Notes under the pieces: model-generated | Told to the model about the DNA's origin: nothing | Database searches by the model: none | Seen by the model: the letters and a program-made list of their open reading frames with translations, nothing else | Translations under genes and position numbers: made by a program | From: Paracoccus sphaerophysae | Lineage (GTDB): Bacteria > Pseudomonadota > Alphaproteobacteria > Rhodobacterales > Rhodobacteraceae | Length of the DNA: 56,669 nt | Direction of reading: 5' to 3' | Assembly: GCF_000763805.1 (NCBI RefSeq) | Contig: NZ_JRKS01000016.1 | Span: 1 to 56,669 of the forward strand | In this document: in pieces, positions 47,555-54,407 of the stretch | Numbering within the stretch: position 1 is the first letter of the stretch | Layout of the letters: every line of letters starts with the position of its first letter

Positions 47555-48148
47555 ATGTTCACCGGAATCATCACCGATATCGGCCGCGTCACGGCGGTCG
47601 AGATGCGCGGCGACATGCGGGCCCGGATCGCCTGCAGTTACGACATGGCGGGGGTGGAGCTGGGCGCCTCGATCGCCTGCGACGGGGTCTGCCTGACGGT
47701 CGTGGACAAGGGCGCCGACTGGTTCGACGTGGACATCTCGGCCGAGACGCTGAGCAAGACGAATATCGGCGCGAATGGCTGGTCGGTCGGCCAGCGGATC
47801 AACCTGGAACGGGCGCTGCGCGTGGGCGACGAACTGGGCGGGCATATCGTGTCGGGCCATGTCGACGGCGTGGCGCCGATCGTGTCGGCGGTGCGCGAGG
47901 GCGACAGCCTGCGGCTGGTGCTACAGGCGCCGGCGCATCTGGCGCGCTTCATCGCGCCCAAGGGGTCGGTGGCGCTGAACGGCACCTCGCTGACCGTGAA
48001 CGAGGTCGACGGCGACCGCTTCGGCATCAACCTGATCCCGCACACCCAGGCCGTGACGACCTGGGGCGAGGCGCGCGAGGGCGACGCGGTGAACCTCGAG
48101 ATCGACACCCTGGCGCGCTATGTCGCGCGGCTGGCCGAGGCGGGATAG
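47555..48148 (+). CDS. ribE: Riboflavin synthase alpha subunit
   Basis: 197 residues made of two similar lumazine-binding halves. MFTGIITDIGRVTAVEMRGD at the start is invariant, and the second half carries AHLARFIAPKGSVALNGTSL. It joins two lumazine molecules to make riboflavin. The ATG at 47555 is used (GAGAGGG upstream). It starts the second part of the split riboflavin cluster, after the capsule genes. A hairpin repeat follows at 48216-48275. Confidence 0.96.
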   Translation: MFTGIITDIGRVTAVEMRGDMRARIACSYDMAGVELGASIACDGVCLTVVDKGADWFDVDISAETLSKTNIGANGWSVGQRINLERALRVGDELGGHIVSGHVDGVAPIVSAVREGDSLRLVLQAPAHLARFIAPKGSVALNGTSLTVNEVDGDRFGINLIPHTQAVTTWGEAREGDAVNLEIDTLARYVARLAEAG

Positions 48149-48157
48149 GCCGGCGGG

Positions 48158-48205
48158 GCAGGCAGGCGCAGGCATGCGGGCGGGCGCAGGCAGGCGGGCA
48201 GGGCA
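48158..48205 (+). repeat. CAGGC-rich simple repeat behind ribE
   Basis: Short units such as GGCAGGCAGG, GCGCAGGCATGCG and GCGCAGGCAGGCG follow each other over about 48 bases. It is a low-complexity tract with no coding content, between ribE and the hairpin repeat. Confidence 0.6.
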
Positions 48206-48215
48206 GTGCCCCGGA

Positions 48216-48275
48216 CCGGGGGTTTCACACCCCCGGACCCCCGTGGGATATTTGCGACCGCCCGAATGCGTGTCG
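48216..48275. repeat. Dispersed hairpin repeat, copy 3
   Basis: Reverse complement of copies 1 and 2: CCGGGGGTTTCACACCCCCG followed by GACCCCCGTGGGATATTTGC and the flank GACCGCCCGAATGCG. It follows ribE in the same relative orientation as the copies behind the hydrolase and kpsC. If it is a terminator, the ribE transcript ends here and the following genes need their own promoter. Confidence 0.8.
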
Positions 48276-48322
48276 TCGCGGCGTCTCTTTCGCAGCGCCG
48301 GTTCCTGCGCTAAGCCCGGATC

Positions 48323-48907
48323 ATGCTGAACCAGACCACCCCCGGCATCGGCCATAACCGCAGCCCGTCCAGCGACGGGGCGGGGTTCCGTGCGCATTGC
48401 TGGCGCGTGGCGCGGGCCGAGCTGCTGGGCCCGCGGCTGCCGATCGAGGTCGTGCGGTCGCAGGTCGCGCGGGCTAGGGCGCTGGGGCTGGATTACAAGA
48501 CCTATGCCGGGGTGCGGGCGACCACCGGGCGCGATCTGGTGGCGTTCCTGTATTCCTCGAACGCGCTGGGCGTGTTCCGCGACGGGCGCGCGCCCGCGGC
48601 GCCGGTCGTCGCACGCATCGCCGCCAGCGCCGCCCGGCCGCATCTGGCGGCCTCGCCCGGCCTTGACCCGGCGGCGCTGGGCGCCGTCATCGCCGCGCAA
48701 TCGGCCATCGCGCTGCCCGCGTTCGGCGCCAGCTGGGGCGCGATGCGCGACGGGATGAAGCGCTGGCTGCGGGCTCAGGGCCTGCCCGGCGACGCCGTGC
48801 TGATGATCGGCGAGACCGACCACGAACGTGAGATCATGGCCGCCGCGGGGCTGGCCGGGTTTCTTGCCGGACAGACCTACTTCAACGGACAGACCCATGC
48901 AGTATGA
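48323..48907 (+). CDS. Uncharacterised protein inside the riboflavin cluster
   Basis: 194 residues. GIGHNRSPSSDGAGF near the N terminus is a motif often seen at the start of alphaproteobacterial unknown proteins. Then come ARAELLGPRLPIEVVRSQVA, ARALGLDYKTYAGVRATTGR and DLVAFLYSSNALGVFRDGRA, and a C-terminal GDAVLMIGETDHEREIMAAA region. No catalytic motif is recognised. Its stop overlaps the ribB start by 11 bases, so it is probably made with the riboflavin enzymes and may help regulate, transport or modify a flavin, though this is only inference. Confidence 0.75.
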   Translation: MLNQTTPGIGHNRSPSSDGAGFRAHCWRVARAELLGPRLPIEVVRSQVARARALGLDYKTYAGVRATTGRDLVAFLYSSNALGVFRDGRAPAAPVVARIAASAARPHLAASPGLDPAALGAVIAAQSAIALPAFGASWGAMRDGMKRWLRAQGLPGDAVLMIGETDHEREIMAAAGLAGFLAGQTYFNGQTHAV

Positions 48908-50012
48908 ACAGCCCGGACCCGTCGAGCGCGACTGGTCGGACGCCATCTCCGGCATCGAGGAGATCATCGAGGACGCCCGCAACGGCCGGATGTTCGTGCT
49001 GGTCGATCACGAGGACCGCGAGAACGAGGGCGACCTGGTGATCCCCGCGCAGATGGCAACGCCGGATGCGATCAACTTCATGGCGATGCACGGGCGCGGG
49101 CTGATCTGCCTGGCGCTGCCCGCCGCGCGCATCGACGCCCTTGGGCTGCCGCTGATGAGCCCGAAGAACTCCAGCCGGCACGAAACCGCCTTCACCCTGT
49201 CGATCGAGGCGCGCGAGGGGGTGACGACCGGGATTTCCGCCCATGACCGGGCGCGGACCATTTCGGTCGCGATCGACCCGACCAAGGGCGCCGCCGACAT
49301 CGCGACGCCGGGCCACGTCTTTCCGCTGCGCGCCCGCGACGGCGGCGTGCTGGTGCGCGCCGGCCATACCGAGGCCGCTGTGGACATCGCCCGGCTGGCC
49401 GGGCTGAACCCGGCCGGGGTGATCTGCGAGATCATGAACGAGGATGGCAGCATGGCGCGGCTGCCCGACCTGGTGGCCTTCGCGCAGAAGCACGGGCTCA
49501 AGATCGGCACCATCAGCGACCTGATCGCCTATCGCCGCCGCCACGACAACTTGATCGCCGAACGCGACCAGCGCACCGTTACCGCGCATGGCGGCGAATG
49601 GACGATGCGAGTCTTTGCCGACGAGACCCAGGGCGCCGAGCATATCGTGCTGACCCAAGGCGACCTGACCGCGCCCGGTCCGGTCATGGTGCGGATGCAC
49701 GCGCTGGACCCGCTGCATGATGTGCTCGGCGTCAGCCGCGAGCGCGCCGGAGACCTGCCCACCGCGATGCGGATGATCGCCGACGAGGGCCGCGGCGTCG
49801 TCGTGCTGCTGCGCGACCTGTCACCGCTGCTGCCGCGCGCGGGCGAGGCCTCGCCGCACACGCTGCGGCAATACGGCCTTGGCGCGCAGATCCTGTCGGC
49901 GCTGGGGCTGCGCGAGCTGGTGCTGCTGACCAACTCGGCCCCGGTCAAGGTGGTGGGGCTTGACGCCTACGGGCTTTCCATCCATTCCACCCGACCGATC
50001 CCGCAGGACTAG
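48897..50012 (+). CDS. ribB: 3,4-dihydroxy-2-butanone 4-phosphate synthase with degenerate GTP cyclohydrolase II domain
   Basis: 371 residues. The N-terminal RibB domain is complete: FVLVDHEDRENEGDLVIPAQ, ARIDALGLPLMSPKNSSRHE and RAGHTEAAVDIARLAGLNPA. The C-terminal half has the size of RibA, but the zinc cysteine motif (normally with a CxCG pair) is gone: VMVRMHALDPLHDVLGVSRE has none. It therefore probably does not hydrolyse GTP. Such RibB proteins with a degenerate second domain are known in proteobacteria. Active GTP cyclohydrolase must be encoded elsewhere. The start at 48897 overlaps the unknown gene by 11 bases. Confidence 0.93.
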   Translation: MQYEQPGPVERDWSDAISGIEEIIEDARNGRMFVLVDHEDRENEGDLVIPAQMATPDAINFMAMHGRGLICLALPAARIDALGLPLMSPKNSSRHETAFTLSIEAREGVTTGISAHDRARTISVAIDPTKGAADIATPGHVFPLRARDGGVLVRAGHTEAAVDIARLAGLNPAGVICEIMNEDGSMARLPDLVAFAQKHGLKIGTISDLIAYRRRHDNLIAERDQRTVTAHGGEWTMRVFADETQGAEHIVLTQGDLTAPGPVMVRMHALDPLHDVLGVSRERAGDLPTAMRMIADEGRGVVVLLRDLSPLLPRAGEASPHTLRQYGLGAQILSALGLRELVLLTNSAPVKVVGLDAYGLSIHSTRPIPQD

Positions 50013-50019
50013 GACGACG

Positions 50020-50592
50020 ATGGCCGCGCTGACCGAACATACCATCCTGCCGCTGCCGGCCTTCGACGCGCCGGTGCGGCTGCTGATCGTGGTGGCGCCC
50101 TATTACCGCGCCATCGCCGACGGGCTGATCGCCGGCGCGCGGGCCACGGCCGAGGCCGCGGGCGCCGCGGTCGATCTGGTCGAGGTGCCGGGCGCGCTGG
50201 AAATCCCCACCGCCATCGGCATGGCCGGGCGGCTGGCGAATTACGATGCCTATGTCGCGCTCGGCTGCGTGATCCGCGGCGAGACGACGCATTACGAGAC
50301 GGTGTGCAACGACAGCTCGCGCGGGCTGACCCTGCTGGGGCTGCAGGGGCTGTGCATCGGCAACGGCATCCTGACGGTCGAGAACATGGACCAGGCCGAG
50401 GTCCGCGCCGATCCGAACGGCCAGGACAAGGGCGGCGGCGCGGCCGCGGCGGCGCTGCACCTGGTGGCGCTGCACCGCCGCTGGGCCGGCGCCCGCCGCC
50501 CGGTCGGCTTCGGCCGCGACGAGCCGCGCGACGTGATCCGGCTGGCCGGCGAGCTGGACGGGATCAGCTCCTGCGGGGACCGCACCGCATGA
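50020..50592 (+). CDS. ribH: 6,7-dimethyl-8-ribityllumazine synthase
   Basis: 190 residues, with a C-terminal extension relative to E. coli RibH. RLLIVVAPYYRAIADGLIAG and VEVPGALEIPTAI form the substrate pocket, and GCVIRGETTHYETVCNDSSR carries the conserved histidine. It condenses the RibB and RibD products. It starts 7 bases after ribB and overlaps nusB by 4 bases (ATGA), a classical ribH-nusB pair. Confidence 0.96.
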   Translation: MAALTEHTILPLPAFDAPVRLLIVVAPYYRAIADGLIAGARATAEAAGAAVDLVEVPGALEIPTAIGMAGRLANYDAYVALGCVIRGETTHYETVCNDSSRGLTLLGLQGLCIGNGILTVENMDQAEVRADPNGQDKGGGAAAAALHLVALHRRWAGARRPVGFGRDEPRDVIRLAGELDGISSCGDRTA

Positions 50593-51056
50593 GCGCCGCG
50601 AAACCCGATCGCCGCGCGCTCAGCGGGGCCGCCCGCATCTATGCCGTGCAGGCGCTGTTCCAGATGGAGGCCGCCGACCAGTCTGCCGACCGCGTCGCGC
50701 GCGAGTTCCAGGACTGGCGCATCGGCGTCGACTACGAGGAGGGCACCACGCCCGAGGCCGACGCGGCGCTGTTCGCCGGCATCCTCGACGGCGTGGTCGA
50801 CCGGCAGGCCCGGATCGACCAGATGACCGACCGGGCGCTGGTGGCGAAATGGCCGATCGCCCGGATCGACCCGGTGCTGCGCGCGGTCTTCCGCGCCGCG
50901 GGGGCAGAGCTGGTCGCGGGGACGACCCCGCCGCGGGTGGTGATCTCGGAATATGTGGGCGTCGCGGACGCCTTCTTTCCCGACGGGCGCGAGACCCGCT
51001 TCGTCAACGCCGTGCTGGACCACATGGCGCGCGAGGCCCACCCCGAGTCGTTCTGA
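50589..51056 (+). CDS. nusB: Transcription antitermination factor NusB
   Basis: 155 residues, all helical. It binds boxA RNA with S10 and prevents premature termination in rRNA operons. ARIYAVQALFQMEAADQSAD and ATTPPRVVISEYVGVADAFF-type C-terminal sequence (PPRVVISEYVGVADAFFPDG) are family hallmarks. Four-base overlap with ribH. Confidence 0.95.
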   Translation: MSAAKPDRRALSGAARIYAVQALFQMEAADQSADRVAREFQDWRIGVDYEEGTTPEADAALFAGILDGVVDRQARIDQMTDRALVAKWPIARIDPVLRAVFRAAGAELVAGTTPPRVVISEYVGVADAFFPDGRETRFVNAVLDHMAREAHPESF

Positions 51057-51126
51057 CGCGCCACAAGACCGGTGACAGACGCCCTTCAGTTCCCTAGATT
51101 GGGGTTATCGCCACAAGGATGGTGCC

Positions 51127-51438
51127 ATGCCCGAGCTGGTCAGACTGTATATTCGCAACGTGCTGCTGGGGCTGCTGCTGGCGGTCTGCTTCACCGCGCT
51201 GCTGATCGGCTTCGACGTCGCCAACCTGCGGCACCTGACGCTGGAAACCACCGGCGGCTGGCTCGCGATCCTTATGCTCGTGGTCTTCAACACCATCGTC
51301 TTTGCCGGGGTGCAGTTCGCCATCGCCGTGATGCGGCTGGCCGAACCCGAGGACCGGCCGCGCGGGGGCTATCGCGCCCCGGTGGTGACGGGCGAGGCCG
51401 TCACCGTCAAGGCAGGCGCCGCGTCGCGCCGCCGCTGA
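51127..51438 (+). CDS. Small two-helix membrane protein
   Basis: 103 residues. Two membrane segments, LLGLLLAVCFTALLIGFDVA and WLAILMLVVFNTIVFAGVQF, then a short tail with basic residues (GAASRRR). Not recognised, but its position 70 bases behind nusB may be conserved. The hairpin at 51457-51490 follows it. Function unknown. Confidence 0.7.
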   Translation: MPELVRLYIRNVLLGLLLAVCFTALLIGFDVANLRHLTLETTGGWLAILMLVVFNTIVFAGVQFAIAVMRLAEPEDRPRGGYRAPVVTGEAVTVKAGAASRRR

Positions 51439-51878
51439 ACCGTCACTTCGGATCGAGGGCCAGGGGGCCGGGCAACGACAGCCCGGCCCCTGGTCCGAGT
51501 CGACCCTTGTGTCCCCCGCGGTGAGCGGACGGGACGGGAAGGGGCAAGCGCCGGAATTGCGTCCGGATTGTGCGAGTTTTGCAACACGTTCGGCGCACAT
51601 GCGTCGCGATTGTGTAAGTCTGCGACCTGACAGGGCGAAATCCGGCGGCCGCAGAACCCGTCGCAAGTGCGTGGTTTCGCGCGATTTTTGCATGGCTCAC
51701 GCGACGCGCGGCGTTTTCGCCGGATCGTTTCCGCTTGGTTCCCTCACGAACTGTAACGAACCCGTGACCCGTACCCTTGGCCCTCCCAACCCTTCACCCT
51801 GACCAGGGGGCGGCCTAAATCCGTCTCGTAAGCGGCCGAGACCCAACCGGCCCTGAAATTTGGATCGAGAGGATCACG
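51439..51878. other. Gene-free stretch upstream of the DUF481 gene
   Basis: 440 bases without a convincing gene. A strong hairpin, CCAGGGG(G)CCGGGC with GCCCGGCCCCTGG, lies at 51457-51490 and probably terminates the preceding membrane-protein transcript. Further on there are direct repeats CGAAC-TGTAA-CGAAC (51749-51763) and a T-rich patch at 51691-51696. A 97-codon plus-strand frame at 51509-51802 is open but has no recognisable content. The region probably carries the promoter of the DUF481 gene. Confidence 0.6.
51457..51490 (+). terminator. Strong hairpin behind the small membrane protein
   Basis: CCAGGGGGCCGGGC (51457-51470) and GCCCGGCCCCTGG (51478-51490) form a 13-pair stem with one bulged G and a seven-base loop. 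No T run follows, so termination may need Rho or RNA folding alone. Confidence 0.6.
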
Positions 51879-52820
51879 ATGAACAAGTTTGCTCTTCTGA
51901 CCAGCGCGTCCGCTCTGGCCGTCCTGCTGGGCGCCCCTGCCTTCGCGCAGACCGAAATCGCGACCGGCGCCAACGTCACCGGCGTGTCGGGCGTCAACGA
52001 GCGTCTGGACGACGTGCAGGACGCCGTCGAGGACGATTTCGCCCGCTCCGAGGACGCTGCGCGCTTCGGCCCGGCGGACCGCCGCACCGGCACCTTCGGT
52101 TCGGTCGCGCTGACCTATACCGGCCGCACCGGCAATACCGAGAACCAGGACTTCAGCCTGGCCGGTCGCCTGTCGCACAATGTCGGCCAGTTCCAGCAGT
52201 CGGTCGGCATCCTGCTCGAGTACGGCGAAGATGACGACGGCGACACCGATACCGAAAAGACCTCGGTCATCTATGACGGCAACTACTACTTCAACGACCG
52301 CTTCTATGCGTTCGCCCTGGGCCGCCTGGCGACCGACGGTATCGCTGACGACTTCGACGGCCTGACCAACGAAGAATTCCTGGAGCGTGACGGCCGCGTG
52401 ATGCGCGATGCGTTCCTTGGCTTTGGTCCCGGCTACCGGATCATCAACAACGACACCACCGCGTGGCGCGTGCAAGCCGGTGTTGGTATCCGTTACACCA
52501 AGACCGTCAACACTTGGGACGACGTGAACGGCGTGGCCACCCCGGTCCTGGTTAGCGAAGACCAGACCGTGTCGGATACTTCGACCGGCTACATCGTGTC
52601 GTCGCGCTTCTACCACAAGTTCAACGACCAGTTCTTCCTGACCAACGACACCGACTATCTGACGTCGGATGCCAACGACGTGGCGACGAACGAACTGGGT
52701 CTGAACTTCAAGATGTCGGACGCCTTCGCGACCCGCGTGTCCTACAAGACCGAATACGTTTCGGACCGCGAGATCCGCACTGACAACACGCTAGGCGTGT
52801 CGCTGGTTTACGGCTTCTGA
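51879..52820 (+). CDS. DUF481 family outer-membrane protein
   Basis: 313 residues. Signal peptide ALLTSASALAVLLGAPAFAQ, cleaved after FA-Q at about residue 23. The mature part is a series of amphipathic strands (GSVALTYTGRTGNTENQDFS, RVQAGVGIRYTKTVNTWDDV and TRVSYKTEYVSDREI) and ends in LVYGF with a terminal aromatic residue, typical of beta-barrel insertion. DUF481 proteins sit in the outer membrane with unclear role; some are salt-stress induced. RBS GAGAGGATC before the ATG. Confidence 0.88.
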   Translation: MNKFALLTSASALAVLLGAPAFAQTEIATGANVTGVSGVNERLDDVQDAVEDDFARSEDAARFGPADRRTGTFGSVALTYTGRTGNTENQDFSLAGRLSHNVGQFQQSVGILLEYGEDDDGDTDTEKTSVIYDGNYYFNDRFYAFALGRLATDGIADDFDGLTNEEFLERDGRVMRDAFLGFGPGYRIINNDTTAWRVQAGVGIRYTKTVNTWDDVNGVATPVLVSEDQTVSDTSTGYIVSSRFYHKFNDQFFLTNDTDYLTSDANDVATNELGLNFKMSDAFATRVSYKTEYVSDREIRTDNTLGVSLVYGF

Positions 52821-52851
52821 TCGCTTCCCTCGGTCAGATGTCTCTCTGGGA

Positions 52852-52878
52852 AGGGCGGTCCTCGGGCCGCCCTTTTCG
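52852..52878 (+). terminator. Rho-independent terminator of the DUF481 gene
   Basis: AAGGGCGG (52852-52859) pairs with CCGCCCTT (52868-52875) around an eight-base loop, then TT. It lies 32 bases past the stop codon. Confidence 0.8.
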
Positions 52879-52896
52879 CTTTGCGGGCACGAAGAA

Positions 52897-52921
52897 AGGC
52901 CGCCCGGGAGGGGCGGCCTTG
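52897..52921. terminator. Second perfect hairpin downstream
   Basis: AAGGCCGCCC (52897-52906) and GGGCGGCCTT (52912-52921) pair over ten bases with a five-base loop. On the minus strand it is followed by TCTTCG, so it could also stop transcription from the right. Confidence 0.65.
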
Positions 52922-53201
52922 TCCATGTGGCGGGAACCGCAGCGACCGTGCCGGCGCAGGTTTTCCCGAAAGCCTGGAGTACCAGGTGGGCGCCGGGTAA
53001 CGTGACCAGGGCCACGACAGAGCCAGCCCCCATCGAGAAATTATAGGCCAGTGGAAAAGATGGCCGATCACGGGAAGAGCAGAAACCCGCCGGAGCCCAA
53101 GCTAGGGTGCGACGGGCGGGGTTTCAAGGCGGCGCGGTCGGGTGTGCGCCACGGCATGCAAGGGGAAAGCCCCTGTCCAGCCCCGCCGCCCCTTGCGGGA
53201 T

Positions 53202-53216
53202 GTTTCCCGTTCGTTC
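53202..53216. promoter_or_regulatory. Possible LexA box at mmcB (imperfect)
   Basis: GTTT-CCCGTTC-GTTC matches GTTC-N7-GTTC at 7 of 8 positions. It lies 12 bases before the chosen start codon at 53229. mmcB is a known SOS gene in Caulobacter, which makes the match more credible, but the position so near the start codon is unusual. Confidence 0.4.
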
Positions 53217-53228
53217 ATGGTGGCGGGC

Positions 53229-53696
53229 ATGGATGACGCACAGCCTCACGAGATGATGCCGGCGCAGCCGGGCTTCCGGCTCGCCCGTGGCGTCGCGCGG
53301 ATGCTGATCGGCATGGGCCACGCCCCGCTGTGCGAATTCGTCCCCTCTGGCGGGCTGCGGGTCGACGTGATCTCGGTCGCGCCGTCGGGGGAAATCTGGA
53401 TCGTCGAATGCAAGAGCTGCCGGGCCGATTTCACCGGCGACCGCAAGTGGCAGGGCTATCTCGACTGGTGCGACCGCTTCTTCTGGGCCACCGACTGCGA
53501 TTTCCCGGTCGAGCTGCTGCCCGAGGGATCGGGCCTGATCGTCGCCGATGCCTACGGCGCCGAGCTGTCCCGCATGGCGCCTGCGGCCAAGCTCGCCGCG
53601 GCCCGGCGGGCGCGGGTGCTGCGCGACATCGCTCGCACCGCCGCCTGCCGGCTGGTGCGCAGCACCGATCCGCAGGCATTTCCGGACATGATCTGA
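53229..53696 (+). CDS. mmcB: DNA repair protein MmcB
   Basis: 155 residues. RVDVISVAPSGEIWIVECKS is a PD-(D/E)xK nuclease motif (D, then E-x-K), followed by GDRKWQGYLDWCDRFFWAT. This matches MmcB, a repair protein whose Caulobacter form is induced by LexA and needed after DNA damage. Start ATG at 53229 is preferred to an ATG at 53217 because the conserved protein begins there; both are possible. Single gene, converging with the DUF6324 gene. Confidence 0.9.
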   Translation: MDDAQPHEMMPAQPGFRLARGVARMLIGMGHAPLCEFVPSGGLRVDVISVAPSGEIWIVECKSCRADFTGDRKWQGYLDWCDRFFWATDCDFPVELLPEGSGLIVADAYGAELSRMAPAAKLAAARRARVLRDIARTAACRLVRSTDPQAFPDMI

Positions 53697-53700
53697 CCGC

Positions 53701-53931
53701 TCAGCGCCGGCGCGGCTTGGCCCCGCCCTTGCCGGGCTTGCCGCCGCCCAGGATCTCGCGCGCGGCCTCGGCGGCGGCGAGCAGTTCCTCGGCGATCTCG
53801 GCGGCCTCGTCGGGGTCGAAATCCAGCGGCAGATCGACTCCGTCGCCTTCGACATAGATCCGCACCATCCCCTGGTCGGTCGGCCCGATCTGCAGGTTCG
53901 CGGCGATGTCGCTTTCGCTGTTGATCCCCAT
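53701..53931 (-). CDS. DUF6324 family small protein
   Basis: 76 residues. NLQIGPTDQGMVRIYVEGDG then LPLDFDPDEAAEIAEELLAA and a basic tail rich in Gly, Lys and Arg ending the protein. I recognise it as the DUF6324 type, small acidic proteins common in Rhodobacteraceae with no known role. It converges with mmcB, four bases from its stop. Confidence 0.7.
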   Translation of the reverse strand: MGINSESDIAANLQIGPTDQGMVRIYVEGDGVDLPLDFDPDEAAEIAEELLAAAEAAREILGGGKPGKGGAKPRRR

Positions 53932-54035
53932 CGGCGCGGTCCTTTCCGTCTGATGCTCCCGGTCTAGCGACCGCGCGGCAGCGGGGCAAGATGCACTTGC
54001 ATAGCCAGCGCCTTGGGGCTATCTCGTCGCCCTGT

Positions 54036-54112
54036 GCCGCCTTAGCTCAGTTGGTTAGAGCGCTAGATTGTGGATCTAGAGGTCCCCCGTTCGAGCCGGG
54101 GAGGCGGTACCA
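54036..54112 (+). tRNA. tRNA-His (anticodon GTG)
   Basis: 77 bases, full cloverleaf: acceptor GCCGCCT with AGGCGGT, D arm GCTC/GAGC, anticodon stem CTAGA/TCTAG around TTGTGGA (anticodon GTG at 54070-54072), T arm CCCCG-TTCGAGC-CGGGG, discriminator A and encoded CCA (54110-54112). The base before position 1 is T, so no G-1 is encoded. This fits the known loss of G-1 in many alphaproteobacterial tRNA-His genes, which also carry A73. Confidence 0.96.
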
Positions 54113-54149
54113 TCCCCCAGCCCCGCCCGTGCCAGACTGACGCCCGTCT

Positions 54150-54395
54150 TCGCGGGCGCGTCGCGTCGCGGCGACGGCCGGACCCCGGCATTGCGGATCG
54201 GGTCGGCCAGCAGCCGCAGGCCGTTCAGAACCACCAGCAGCGTGCCGCCTTAGTGCCCCACCGAGGACCAGGCCCGCCGTCGCGACAAGCGGGGCGGGGA
54301 TCGCCCAGGTCGCGACGGCGGCGACGGCCATGCCGATGAGGCTCAGGATGGTCAGGACGGTGCCCCCCGCCGGCGCAGGGGCAAGCCCGGCCGGT
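54150..54395 (-). pseudogene. Fragment of a heavy-metal P-type ATPase C terminus
   Basis: Between tRNA-His and xylB the minus strand reads VLTILSLIGMAVAAVATWAI then PLVATAGLVLG, and in another frame, after a stop, GGTLLVVLNGLRLLADPIRN. The latter motif resembles the C-terminal end of metal-transporting P-type ATPases (for example LVVLNGLRLL). Only the last membrane part remains, with a frame change and a stop, so it is a remnant. It lies directly against the tRNA 3' end, so it may be left over from an integration or deletion at that site. Confidence 0.5.
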
Positions 54396-54407
54396 TCGGC
54401 GGCCCCG

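Larger units (their letters stand above)
52821..53228. other. Gene-free stretch between the DUF481 and MmcB genes
   Basis: About 408 bases. Two hairpins lie at 52852-52878 and 52897-52921. The rest (52922-53190) has no recognised coding or RNA feature. A minus-strand frame opens at 53033 with a hydrophobic first half, but it runs on through both terminators and is probably not a gene. A near LexA box at 53202-53216 lies before mmcB. Confidence 0.6.

Noticed and set aside
51749..51763. LexA-like GAAC...GAAC before the DUF481 gene
   Set aside because: The spacing is six bases, not seven, so it does not fit the LexA box.
51509..51802. 97-codon plus-strand frame in the gap before the DUF481 gene
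   Set aside because: Arg/Pro-rich product without motifs, no clear ribosome site, and overlapping the likely promoter region.
52791..53033. 80-codon minus-strand frame with a hydrophobic N-terminal part
   Set aside because: It runs through two hairpin terminators and into the DUF481 gene tail. No RBS was evident and the second half has no coding character.
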